Positions 49,542 through 57,965 of a DNA stretch of 64,000 nucleotides are shown one piece after another. A program made the position numbers and the translations under genes. Position 1 is the stretch's first letter, and every line of letters begins with the position of its first letter. The notes below the pieces were generated by a model. The model made no database searches, was not told the DNA's origin, and saw only the letters and a program-made list of their open reading frames with translations. The DNA comes from CAIXSC01 sp046349935 (GTDB taxonomy: Bacteria > Planctomycetota > Planctomycetia > Pirellulales > Pirellulaceae): contig JAXMBK010000005.1 in NCBI GenBank assembly GCA_046349935.1, forward strand, positions 186,001-250,000. Direction: 5' to 3'.

Positions 49542-50825
49542 ATGAGACGACGTGTGGTGGTCACCGGGGTCGGTGCAATCAACCCCATGGGCAACGACAT
49601 CGAGACCGTCTGGAAGGGACTGAAGGAAGGTCGCTCCGGCGTCGGCTACATCTCGCTGTTCGACGCCTCGCGCATGCCCACCCGCATCGCCGCCGAAGTG
49701 CGCGATTGGGACGTCAGTGAATTCACCGAAGACGTCGACTTTTGGCGGAAACGCGGGCGACATTCCCGGTTCGCCGCCGGCGCCGCGTCGCAGGCCGTCA
49801 AGGATTCTGGCATCCTCGACCATGGCTTGGACCCCACTCGCTTCGGCGTCTACCTGGGCGCCGGCGAAGGCAATCAAGACTTCGCGTCCTTCTCCAAAAT
49901 GCTCGTCGCCGGCATCGCCGGCGAGACGCTCGACTTGTCCCGCTTCATCAAATGCGGACTTGAGACGCTGGATCCGGCCGTCGAAATGGAGCAGGAACCC
50001 AATCTGCCCGCCGGCTTCGTCGCGTCGCTGTTCAACGCCCAAGGGCCCAACTTCAACTGCCTCACGGCCTGTGCGGCCAGCAGTCAAGCCGTCGGCGAAG
50101 CCACCGAAATCATTCGTCGCGGCGATGCGGACGCCATGATCTCGGGCGGCGCTCATAGCATGATCCACCCGCTGGGCGTGACCGGCTTCAACCTGCTCAC
50201 CGCCCTCTCCACTAGCAACGACGAACCGACCAAGGCCTCGCGCCCGTTTGATCGCTTGCGCGACGGATTCGTCCTAGGCGAAGGCGGCGCCATGGTCATC
50301 CTGGAAGAACTGGAACACGCACGCCGTCGCGGCGCCAAGATCTACGGCGAGATCCTCGGATACGGCTCGACCGCCGACGCCTATCGCATTACCGATATCC
50401 ATCCCGAAGGACGCGGCGCGATTGGTTGCATGCGAATGGCCCTCCGCGACGCGCAGTTGAATCCGTCCGATGTTCACTACGTCAACGCGCACGGCACCAG
50501 CACGGCGGTGAACGACCGAGTGGAAACGGTGGCCTGCAAACAGGTGTTCGGCGAACGGGCCAAAGAGACGCCCGTGTCGAGCACCAAGAGCATGATGGGG
50601 CACTTGATCGCCGCGGCGGGCGTGACCGAGATGATCGTCTGCCTCATGGCGATCCGCGACAATGTCTTGCCGCCGACGATCAATTATGAAAATCCGGATC
50701 CGGAGTGCGATCTGGACTACATCCCCAACGTCGCGCGCGAAACGCGCTGCGACGTGGCGCTGAATAACAGCTTCGGGTTCGGCGGCCAAAACATTACGCT
50801 CGCCGTCGGTCGCTTTCGCGGCTAA
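49542..50825 (+). CDS. fabF: Beta-ketoacyl-ACP synthase II (FabF-like)
   Basis: A 427-residue condensing enzyme with nucleophile C177 (NCLTACAASSQ), H317 (VNAHGTST) and H354 (KSMMGHLIAAAG), the Cys-His-His triad of KAS I/II. The GEGG loop and final NNSFGFGGQN are present. It elongates acyl-ACP with malonyl-ACP. As the last gene of the FabZ/ACP/FabZ-like cluster, it probably makes a specialised acyl chain or serves a second fatty acid system. Confidence 0.93.
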   Translation: MRRRVVVTGVGAINPMGNDIETVWKGLKEGRSGVGYISLFDASRMPTRIAAEVRDWDVSEFTEDVDFWRKRGRHSRFAAGAASQAVKDSGILDHGLDPTRFGVYLGAGEGNQDFASFSKMLVAGIAGETLDLSRFIKCGLETLDPAVEMEQEPNLPAGFVASLFNAQGPNFNCLTACAASSQAVGEATEIIRRGDADAMISGGAHSMIHPLGVTGFNLLTALSTSNDEPTKASRPFDRLRDGFVLGEGGAMVILEELEHARRRGAKIYGEILGYGSTADAYRITDIHPEGRGAIGCMRMALRDAQLNPSDVHYVNAHGTSTAVNDRVETVACKQVFGERAKETPVSSTKSMMGHLIAAAGVTEMIVCLMAIRDNVLPPTINYENPDPECDLDYIPNVARETRCDVALNNSFGFGGQNITLAVGRFRG

Positions 50826-50827
50826 CC

Positions 50828-51097
50828 TTACCGGCCGATGCTGGGCGGGTTATTCTGCAAGAAGTCGCGCGGTCCCCGCAGCGAATAGTAGGGGTAGGCG
50901 ACCGCAGCGGCCGCGGGACCTGGGTCTTCCGCCGGTTCGTTCATGCCGCGCGCATAACGGCCCGAAACGAGCCCGTCGGCGATGCGTCCCCCCCCGACTT
51001 GCTGGCATTGAGGGCAGCGCCCGTTGCGTCCTCCCCCTTGGCAGCCGACCGCCAAAAGGGCGACGAGGGGCAATAAAGCGATGACAAAGCGTTTCAT
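50828..51097 (-). CDS. Small planctomycete-type lipoprotein ending PPSIGR
   Basis: An 89-residue protein with lipobox LLAVGC (C19). The mature region has a CPQC pair and ends YYSLRGPRDFLQNNPPSIGR. I recall this C-terminal RGPRDFL-NPPSIG motif from many small planctomycete lipoproteins of unknown function. The gene converges with fabF, with stops two bases apart. Start at ATG 51097. Confidence 0.75.
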   Translation of the reverse strand: MKRFVIALLPLVALLAVGCQGGGRNGRCPQCQQVGGGRIADGLVSGRYARGMNEPAEDPGPAAAAVAYPYYSLRGPRDFLQNNPPSIGR

Positions 51098-51205
51098 GAT
51101 CGCATACCTTGTGCGTGTGAGCGTGAGCTTGCTTACGAGTGACATCGGCCGTATAAGCCGGAAAATTGAACGAATCGTCACCACCCGCACGATCGGAACC
51201 TGCCC

Positions 51206-51508
51206 GTGAAACCTCCGCCAGGGTCGGATCCCGCCCGTCAGCCGCCCCCATCTGGGAAACGCCCATCTGGGAAACGCTCGGAAAGTCTCCTGCCGCAGTT
51301 CACGATCGGCGGGATGCTGCTGGTCACCTTCGTCTTCTGCGTCATCGCCTCCGCCGGCTATTACCTGGCCCGGACCCTCCAAGGCGGTCAAAACGCGCGG
51401 CTCGCCTTCACCCTGTTCACCCTCGCCGCCCCCGTCGTGTTGGTCGTGGTCGTCAGCATCTTTTATTCGCTGTTGCGCCCCCGTCGTCGCCGCCGCGATT
51501 CGCGCTGA
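51206..51508 (+). CDS. Small two-helix membrane protein
   Basis: A 100-residue protein from GTG 51206. It has a proline-rich basic N-terminus, two hydrophobic helices (about residues 32-56 and 67-90) and an arginine-rich tail. The opening QFTIGGMLLVTFVFCVIAS resembles short planctomycete membrane proteins beginning with an F-[ST]-[IL]-x-x-L-L helix. There is no known function. The GTG start lacks a clear ribosome site. Confidence 0.6.
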   Translation: MKPPPGSDPARQPPPSGKRPSGKRSESLLPQFTIGGMLLVTFVFCVIASAGYYLARTLQGGQNARLAFTLFTLAAPVVLVVVVSIFYSLLRPRRRRRDSR

Positions 51509-51640
51509 ACGAACTCGATCCGAGCCGCGGGACGCCCCGTTTGCGCGGCGGCGAAGACGCCGGGGGGCTCTCGTCGGTCCCGCACTTTCCTTATGATGAA
51601 GCCCGATAAGGCACGCCCGCATACATGAGGAGAAGGCAAC

Positions 51641-52489
51641 ATGAGTCATGGTCGTCCAGGGCCCGCGGAAGTGGTCAAAGTGTCGCTCGAGCCGGCGGAG
51701 GGGTGGCACTGCACGCACTCGTACTATCGCTTTGACCGCGCCGCGCTAGCGGGAATGTCGGTCGATCAGCTGCGGGGAGGACGCGAGGAAGTCATCGGCA
51801 TCCTGAATCCCGACGCTGAGCACGCGCCGGCTCGGATGCAAACCAGTTTGGTGAGCGGTCATAAGGCCGACTTCCTGGTCATGCTGATGGACTCCAATCC
51901 GCTCAAGATCGAAGCCGTCAATCAACGGCTGCTCGCCAGCCGCCTGGGGCCCGCCTTGCAGCCCGTCTACTCGTTCGTTTCCGTGACGGAAGTCTCGGAG
52001 TACGTGCCGTCGGTCGAGCAGTATGCAAAGCGGCTGCTAGAGGAAGGCGAGGTCGAGGGGAGTCCGGCGTTCAACGCGAAGGTGAAGGCGTATGCAGATC
52101 GCGAGCCGATGATGCGTCGCCAACGCTTGACGCCCGATCTGCCTCCTTGGCCGTCGATGTGCTTCTACCCGATGAATAAGAAGCGGAAGGTGGGCGAGAA
52201 CTGGTTCACGCTGCCGTATGTGGAACGCAATCGCTTGATGGCCGAACATGCACGCAGCGGAATGGCGTTCGCCGGCAAGGTGTCGCAGCTGATCACCGTC
52301 GGCGTCGGGCTCGATGATTGGGAGTGGGGCGTCACGCTGTGGGCCGCGAATCCGGCGTTTCTGAAGGACATCGTCTACAAGATGCGGTTCGATGAAGCCA
52401 GCGCGCGGTACGGCGAATTTGGCGCGTTTTACGTCAGCTACGTGATGACGCCGGCCGAAATGCTGGATCGTTGCTACATCGGAGCGTAG
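51641..52489 (+). CDS. hemQ: Coproheme decarboxylase HemQ (chlorite dismutase-like)
   Basis: A 282-residue protein of the chlorite-dismutase/HemQ superfamily, which in monoderm-type heme synthesis decarboxylates coproheme III to heme b. The C-terminal domain shows MCFYPMNKKRKVGENWFTLP and the proximal haem histidine in RLMAEHARSGMAFAGKVSQL, followed by DDWEWGVTLWA. True chlorite dismutases carry a distal arginine; the HemQ assignment follows from the overall motif set. GAGGAGAAGG precedes the ATG. No other hem gene is in the window. Confidence 0.88.
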   Translation: MSHGRPGPAEVVKVSLEPAEGWHCTHSYYRFDRAALAGMSVDQLRGGREEVIGILNPDAEHAPARMQTSLVSGHKADFLVMLMDSNPLKIEAVNQRLLASRLGPALQPVYSFVSVTEVSEYVPSVEQYAKRLLEEGEVEGSPAFNAKVKAYADREPMMRRQRLTPDLPPWPSMCFYPMNKKRKVGENWFTLPYVERNRLMAEHARSGMAFAGKVSQLITVGVGLDDWEWGVTLWAANPAFLKDIVYKMRFDEASARYGEFGAFYVSYVMTPAEMLDRCYIGA

Positions 52490-52507
52490 CGCCGGAGACG
52501 AACGACG

Positions 52508-53113
52508 ATGGACGAGCGACCCTTGATCCCAAGTGCGCCGACGGCGAGCCGCGTGGATCGCTTTCGCGACCCAGCGGGGATGAATGCATTTCGCGAATTG
52601 GACGCGCCGGTCGTCGCGTCGCTGGCGGACGGCGTCGCATCCGGGACGGGGGAGACTGCGGTCGATCAAGCTGCGGTCGATCAAGCTGCGGCCGCTCAAG
52701 CGGCCGGATCGCGCGCGGCGAAAGAGGTCTATCAAAGTCCGCAGGGCGTCGGCATTCGCGCGGGTCAGCGCGGCGACTTTGAAGCGTCGCGAACCAGTCG
52801 CGCGACGCTCACCACCGTCGCCGCCGCGCTGGTGCTGGCGTCCATGCCGCTAGGGTGGGGCGGCTTCGCACTCGGCTTCTCCGGCTTCATGGACGCCTTT
52901 TGGCTCGCGTTCATCGGGTTGTGGTTCTTCGCCGGCCTCACCGCGTCGCTCTGCATGTGGCTGCTCGCCCGCGCCGACGACCAGGCCTTGCGCTGCGGCG
53001 TGATCGCGGAGGAGGAACGAGCCGTCGTGGTGCGAGCGGTGTGGTTGTGCCGCGTGGCGATGGCCGCGAGCGGAGTCAGTTTCGCTGCGGTCTTGGCCAG
53101 CTTCCTGTTGTGA
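52508..53113 (+). CDS. Membrane protein of unknown function with short tandem repeat
   Basis: A 201-residue protein. The cytosolic N-terminal half (1-95) contains a VDQAAVDQAA-type repeat, encoded by a tandem GCGGTCGATCAA motif near 52660-52700. The C-terminal half has three membrane helices (about 98-118, 128-150, 180-200). It starts 18 bp after hemQ and may be cotranscribed. No family was recognised. Confidence 0.65.
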   Translation: MDERPLIPSAPTASRVDRFRDPAGMNAFRELDAPVVASLADGVASGTGETAVDQAAVDQAAAAQAAGSRAAKEVYQSPQGVGIRAGQRGDFEASRTSRATLTTVAAALVLASMPLGWGGFALGFSGFMDAFWLAFIGLWFFAGLTASLCMWLLARADDQALRCGVIAEEERAVVVRAVWLCRVAMAASGVSFAAVLASFLL

Positions 53114-53117
53114 CCGA

Positions 53118-53960
53118 CTAGGGCTGGGCTTCGACCTTCTTCGGCGCTGCACCGGGCGGCGCTGCATTCGGGGCTGCGTTCGGGACGAACGTCAGCACCA
53201 GACGCACTTGCGTGCCGACCGGCGGAATGCGGTCGGTGAACGCTTCGAATTCCAACTGCGAGTTTGCTTGGCTGCTCTCGACGGGCAGGTCGAGCGTCGC
53301 GGTGGGGAAATTCGAGACGCAGATCAAGTCGCCCGTCTCCGCCTGATAGAACTTCTCTTTCGTCTGCTCGTCGACGAAGAAGCCGCTGCCGGCGAACACC
53401 CAGGAGGACTCGAGTTCCTTCTTGGACTGCGTGTGACGCACCCATTTCTGAGCCGGCATTTGCTGTCGCTTTCCCTCCTTGTCGGTCCACAGGACGGCGA
53501 CGTCGATGCGCGAGCCGGTCGCCGCCTTGTATTCCGGGGCGAACTGAACGGGCGAGCCTGATTTGGCGCCGATGGCGAGTAGTCCGGCGTGCACGGTCAT
53601 CGCATCGCTGAACACGGCGACGATCGCTTCATGCTCTTTGGTCTTCTGCGGGCAAGCCAGCATCTCCAGTTGGCCCTGACGCAAGCAGATGCGGCCGTCG
53701 ACGATCAGCATCCGACGCTCGGGGCTGATCCAGACTTGATGCGTCTTGCTGAGCCGCTTGAAGCCGGGGGGATCTGCCAGCGGCTTTTCTGCTGCCGGCT
53801 TATCAGTCCCCGGCTTTTCTGTTGCGGGCTTGTTGGGCGACTCCTGAGCCGCTTCGGGCGACGCCGTCGCCTGATCGTCCGCGTAGGCGTTCGCGGCGAT
53901 TCCCAACAGGCCTCCCAGCGCGACGATGCGCACGCAATTCTTCAGCCATTGATACTGCAT
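53118..53960 (-). CDS. YdjY domain-containing exported protein
   Basis: A 280-residue protein with a signal peptide (1-27), a proline/lysine-rich linker with KPxAEKP repeats (about 40-63), and a globular domain. The domain contains HQVWISPERRMLIVDGRICLRQGQLEMLACP and later EGKRQQMPAQKWVRH, the arrangement of the planctomycete YdjY-domain proteins. The function is unknown. A short NAAPNAAPPGAAP tail ends the protein. It converges with the preceding membrane-protein gene. Confidence 0.78.
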   Translation of the reverse strand: MQYQWLKNCVRIVALGGLLGIAANAYADDQATASPEAAQESPNKPATEKPGTDKPAAEKPLADPPGFKRLSKTHQVWISPERRMLIVDGRICLRQGQLEMLACPQKTKEHEAIVAVFSDAMTVHAGLLAIGAKSGSPVQFAPEYKAATGSRIDVAVLWTDKEGKRQQMPAQKWVRHTQSKKELESSWVFAGSGFFVDEQTKEKFYQAETGDLICVSNFPTATLDLPVESSQANSQLEFEAFTDRIPPVGTQVRLVLTFVPNAAPNAAPPGAAPKKVEAQP

Positions 53961-54104
53961 GAAAGTCTCCCTGTTTTTTGCGGGAAAAGCGGGAAGTCGC
54001 TCCCTCGCGGCTCACAGCGACGCACGGTTCGGCTATTATAGGCGCGCTCCGCTCCGTCCACTCGCCAACGCTGCTCTTTTCGGTCTTTTTCGACGTCTTT
54101 CACC

Positions 54105-55757
54105 ATGAGTTCCGTCGCTGTTTCGCTCGACCCGCTTACGCTGCATTGGGGGCTGTCGAAATCCGCATCGTCTGCGCTGACGACGTCGGTTCCGTGGCGC
54201 ACCAGCCGCACCGCGCGCTCAAAAGATCGCCAGCTCGCCGACGCCGCTCGACAGTGGCTGCTCCGGAGCTCGCAGGCTGGCGACATGTCCACTTCGATTC
54301 ACGATGCGCTCGCCTGCTTGTCTTGGGCGTATGTGGTCGCCGAGTCGCCGTCGCCGCTTGCCGATGACTTGCGCACGGAGCTCGCCGCCGCGCTCGAACG
54401 ACAGGCGTCCGACTTTGCGCGCCAGGGCGCCGCGTCGTCGCCGCTGATCCACCAATTGCTGGCCATTGAATTGCTGTGGCCGTTGCGGCTCGCTGAAGGC
54501 GCGCCGTCGTTGCTCGACGCCGCCGGACGAAACTCGCAGGCCGCCGCGCTCGGCGATTTGTTGGCGAGCAGTCTGACGATGTGGCTCGACGCTGAATCGA
54601 CGCCGCTTCCCCCCGCCCTGCCCCACAGCGCGTTGTTGCTCGCCTCGCTCGCGCGGTGCGCTCGCTGGTGGCGCGACGCGGGCTTGGCGGGTTGGAGCGA
54701 CAACTTGGCCGCTCGTCTGGATGCGTTCACGCAAGCCGTCATCCGCCTCGCGCGACCTGTCGGCGCTCCCATGTTTAGCGACACCGAGTTGGTCGGCGAG
54801 AGCGCAGCCGTCATCGCCGCGGCGCTCGAACTGTGCGCGCACGTGGAGACTCGCATTCTGGCGACCACCGCGGCGCTGATCGAAATTCCGAAGCGTTCGC
54901 CCGCGCATGTCCCGCCGTTGCCCAGCGACTACTCGAACGCTGCAGGGCTCGCCACGATGCGCTCCGACTGGTCGCGAACCGCGGTGCGGGTCGCCTGCTC
55001 GTTCGCGGATTCACAATCGCGCGCCGAAATCGATTGCCAGGGCCGTCGCTTGCTGGAGGGGACTTGGCAGGCGCACGTCGCCATCGACGGCCGACCGCTT
55101 GAACCCATCTCGCCTTGGACCGAGACCCTGTGGTTCACCGACGAGGAAGTCGATTACCTGGAGTGGTCGATGGACCTCAGCGACGGCTGGAACTTGCAGC
55201 GACAGTTCTTGCTGTGTCGCGAGTCGAAGTTGGTGTTCATCGCCGACGCCGTCCTCGGCGATCGCCCGGCTCAGATCGACTATCGGCTCGAGTGGCCGTT
55301 GGCCGCGGGCGTTCAAGGCTCGGCGGCGGAAGAGACTCACGAGTGGAAACTGAACGGACCGAAGCCGCTGGCTTACGTCCTGCCGCTGTCGTTTCCCGAA
55401 TGGCGCGCGGCGCCTTGGCAAGGCGAGTTGCGAGCGGACTCAGGCATGCTCACGGCCTCGTCGCGGCAGACCGGCGATTCGCTGTACATGCCGCTGCTGC
55501 TGGCGACCGACCGCAAGTTGCTCAGTCGCCCGCTCACGTGGCGTCGCTTGACGATCGCCGAGAATCTAGAAGTCGTGCCGCGCGACATGGCGGCCGGTTA
55601 CCGCGTCCAATTCGGCGGTCGTCATTGGCTCTTCTATCAAGCCTTGTCGCGCAAGGGCAACCGATCGCTATTGGGGCAGAATGTGGCCGGTTGGTTCTTC
55701 GCGGCGGAGATCAAGAAAGACGGCAGCGCTGATCCGCTGGTGCGCATCGACGAATAG
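54105..55757 (+). CDS. Heparinase II/III-like protein (tentative)
   Basis: A 550-residue protein without a clear signal peptide. The first 300 residues are alanine/leucine-rich helices of an (alpha/alpha) toroid type. The second part begins with DYSNAAGLATMRSDWSRTAV and continues as a beta-sandwich-like region (EIDCQGRRLLEGTW). This order recalls heparinase II/III-type lyases, but I do not see their catalytic Tyr/His motifs clearly. It may be a non-enzymatic relative. Confidence 0.5.
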   Translation: MSSVAVSLDPLTLHWGLSKSASSALTTSVPWRTSRTARSKDRQLADAARQWLLRSSQAGDMSTSIHDALACLSWAYVVAESPSPLADDLRTELAAALERQASDFARQGAASSPLIHQLLAIELLWPLRLAEGAPSLLDAAGRNSQAAALGDLLASSLTMWLDAESTPLPPALPHSALLLASLARCARWWRDAGLAGWSDNLAARLDAFTQAVIRLARPVGAPMFSDTELVGESAAVIAAALELCAHVETRILATTAALIEIPKRSPAHVPPLPSDYSNAAGLATMRSDWSRTAVRVACSFADSQSRAEIDCQGRRLLEGTWQAHVAIDGRPLEPISPWTETLWFTDEEVDYLEWSMDLSDGWNLQRQFLLCRESKLVFIADAVLGDRPAQIDYRLEWPLAAGVQGSAAEETHEWKLNGPKPLAYVLPLSFPEWRAAPWQGELRADSGMLTASSRQTGDSLYMPLLLATDRKLLSRPLTWRRLTIAENLEVVPRDMAAGYRVQFGGRHWLFYQALSRKGNRSLLGQNVAGWFFAAEIKKDGSADPLVRIDE

Positions 55758-55825
55758 TTGCGCCAGCCTGCGTCGACCAGAGGACCGCCATTACGCGCAC
55801 CGCAGTCACTCGGAGAGCAAACAGA

Positions 55826-56533
55826 ATGGTGGAACGAGCGGCGCGGATTGCGGCGAACGTGCGGGAGGTCCGCGAGCGGATCCAGGCCGCGGCGCAGCAA
55901 GCGGGCCGCGCCGCGGACTCCGTACGCCTCGTCGCCGTCACCAAGTATGTGGGCAGCGACGATATTCGCGCGATTCTCGCCGCCGGCGTACGCGATCTGG
56001 GGGAAAGCCGTCCCCAGACGCTCGTCGAAAAAGCCCAGACGCTGTCCGACGAGTCGATTGTCTGGCATTTGATCGGTCCGTGGCAAACCAACAAAGTGAA
56101 GCTCGCACTACCCTGTGTCGGTTGGCTCCATGCGGGCGACCGACTGCGGCTGCTGGAAGCTGTGGACGCCGCGCTCCCCGCCGCCCGTCCGCCGCTCGAC
56201 GTGCTCCTGGAGGTAAACATTTCGGGCGATGCGACGAAGCACGGTTTCTCCCCCGAGCAACTCGAGCCGCTGTTGCCCAAGCTGGTGCAGCTGCGCGGCA
56301 TCCGCGTGCGCGGCTTAATGGCCATGTCGGGCTTGGAGAGCGACTCGGACCAAGTGCGACGCGAGTTTACCGCTGTGCGCGTGCTGCGCGATCGATTGGC
56401 TGGCGTTTCCCCGCCGGAGCTGTCGTGGGATCAGTTGTCGATGGGGATGAGCGGCGATTTTGAAGCGGCGATCGCCGAAGGGGCGACGATGGTGCGCGTG
56501 GGATCTGCGCTGTTCGAGGGGCTCGACGCATGA
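55826..56533 (+). CDS. yggS: YggS-family PLP homeostasis protein
   Basis: A 235-residue alanine-racemase-fold protein that binds pyridoxal 5'-phosphate. K40 in RLVAVTKYV is the PLP lysine. GLMAMSGLESD, LSMGMSGDFEAAIAEGATMVRVGSALFEG and HLIGPWQTNK are family signatures. It regulates vitamin B6 and amino-acid pools rather than catalysing a known reaction. The stop overlaps the yggU start by 4 bp, so the two are coupled. Confidence 0.95.
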   Translation: MVERAARIAANVREVRERIQAAAQQAGRAADSVRLVAVTKYVGSDDIRAILAAGVRDLGESRPQTLVEKAQTLSDESIVWHLIGPWQTNKVKLALPCVGWLHAGDRLRLLEAVDAALPAARPPLDVLLEVNISGDATKHGFSPEQLEPLLPKLVQLRGIRVRGLMAMSGLESDSDQVRREFTAVRVLRDRLAGVSPPELSWDQLSMGMSGDFEAAIAEGATMVRVGSALFEGLDA

Positions 56534-56829
56534 TCGACCTGCAGCCGCATGCCGCAGGAGTAGTCTTGCCTGTAAAGGCGCAACCTGGCGCGCGAGCCAA
56601 CGCGCTGCGCGGGGAGCAGAACGGGGCGCTCAAGGTCGCTGTCACTCAAGTCGCCGAGAAAGGAAAGGCAAATAAAGCGATCGTCGAAGTGCTCGCCAAA
56701 TCCCTGCGACTGAAGCGTTCCCAGCTTGAACTTCTCAGCGGCGACACGTCGTCCGAAAAACGGTTTCTGGTCCGCGGCGCCACGGTCGACGAACTCGCCG
56801 CCGCCATCGCCGCGGCTTGCGCTGAATGA
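56530..56829 (+). CDS. yggU: DUF167/YggU family protein
   Basis: A 99-residue protein with the family pattern LPVKAQPGARANAL...GALKVAVTQVAEKGKANKAIVEVLAKSL. The function is unknown. The ATG overlaps the yggS stop (ATGA). yggS and yggU neighbour each other in many bacteria. Confidence 0.92.
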   Translation: MIDLQPHAAGVVLPVKAQPGARANALRGEQNGALKVAVTQVAEKGKANKAIVEVLAKSLRLKRSQLELLSGDTSSEKRFLVRGATVDELAAAIAAACAE

Positions 56830-56955
56830 AATGCGGCGCCGAATAAAGAATGACGCCGAACAGCAGGTTGCTTTACTACTTGTCGACCAAGGTGATGACA
56901 AGCTTCTCCGTCGAGGCCATGAAATGCCATGTTCCTTCGAGCAATTTCAACTCGA

Positions 56956-57900
56956 TTAGGGAGTAGCAAACTCGGCGTACTTCGCGTCGATCGTCGGTCC
57001 ATCAGGGACGCCCCGGTGGATCCATAACGCATAGCGCAGCCGTAGCGGTTGGTCGGCCTTCACTTCCAGCGGCCCCTCGAAACTCAAGGAGGCCCCCATC
57101 CAGCCGTCGTCGCGCACGTGAAAGTACGACGGGTGCCGCGGGTTGGAGGGATGGTCCATCAGCGTGACGCCTTCGCGCGCGTCGGGAGTGATTGGGCCCG
57201 AGTAATCGACCCACTTCGCACGCTGCCAATGCACTTGCGGCTCGTTGATTTTCCCCTCGGAGTTGCGAATGCGGCCGCCGCCGTCGTGCACTCCAATCGT
57301 CTTCGCCATCCGCACTGCGACCAGCCCGAACGACGATTTGTCGAACGTGACTGCGTCAGCGGACGGCGTCAGGGTCAGATCGAGCAACAGCCGCCACTGG
57401 CCGTCGGCTTCGGGAACGAACCGCATTTCGCGGCGTTCCTTCAGCAGCTTTCTGCCGTCGCGATCGACCCACGCGTTCGTCACGGCGATGAGCGCCTGGT
57501 CGTCGGCGTCTTCGTACGCCTCCACCTTTTCGTGGATGATCCGACCGTCGCCGTTGTCGGCCCAAAAATTCACGCCGTTGACGGAGTGGTGCGCGATCCA
57601 CACCGAATTGTGATGGCTGTGGCCGTTTGGATCGCGCGGGTGCGCCATGCGCGTGACGGAGCGGCCGCTGGGACCGACCAGCGGAAACAAGAACGGCCGC
57701 CGCAGTGCGCCGTCGAACCAGTAGCGCGAAATCTCCAGCCCGTCGCGCTGCACCGACGCTTGGTGCAGCGGTTGCGGGACGACCTGCATCCGCGGCGTCG
57801 GCTTCGCGTTCGGCAATTCGTCGTCCGCTCGCAGCGCCGTCGTCAGCAGCCAGAGACAACCGAGCATCCAGGGCGACAGGGAAACGGCGAGCGACTTCAT
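56956..57900 (-). CDS. PmoA-like DUF6807 family exported protein
   Basis: A 314-residue protein with an N-terminal signal region (about 1-25). The motif GHSHHNSVWIAHHSVNGVNFWAD and the later HPSNPRHPSYFHVRDDGW are typical of the PmoA/DUF6807 family, which is common in planctomycetes beside Gfo/Idh oxidoreductases and sugar metabolism genes. Despite the PmoA name it is not a methane monooxygenase subunit. A Gfo/Idh gene is divergent from it here. The ATG at 57900 is chosen for the signal peptide. Confidence 0.88.
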   Translation of the reverse strand: MKSLAVSLSPWMLGCLWLLTTALRADDELPNAKPTPRMQVVPQPLHQASVQRDGLEISRYWFDGALRRPFLFPLVGPSGRSVTRMAHPRDPNGHSHHNSVWIAHHSVNGVNFWADNGDGRIIHEKVEAYEDADDQALIAVTNAWVDRDGRKLLKERREMRFVPEADGQWRLLLDLTLTPSADAVTFDKSSFGLVAVRMAKTIGVHDGGGRIRNSEGKINEPQVHWQRAKWVDYSGPITPDAREGVTLMDHPSNPRHPSYFHVRDDGWMGASLSFEGPLEVKADQPLRLRYALWIHRGVPDGPTIDAKYAEFATP

Positions 57901-57965
57901 GGTGCGAGCCTCGCGGAAGGTGGGAATAGTTCGCAAGCGTCGATCAGGCGGCTATGATACGTCCC

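Noticed and set aside
54105..55757. Confident heparinase call
   Set aside because: Only the overall order of helical then beta region supports it; catalytic residues were not identifiable, so the call is kept tentative.
56956..57900. Methane monooxygenase subunit, from the family name PmoA
   Set aside because: The sequence is the exported DUF6807 type; it has no membrane helices or copper-site pattern of particulate methane monooxygenase.
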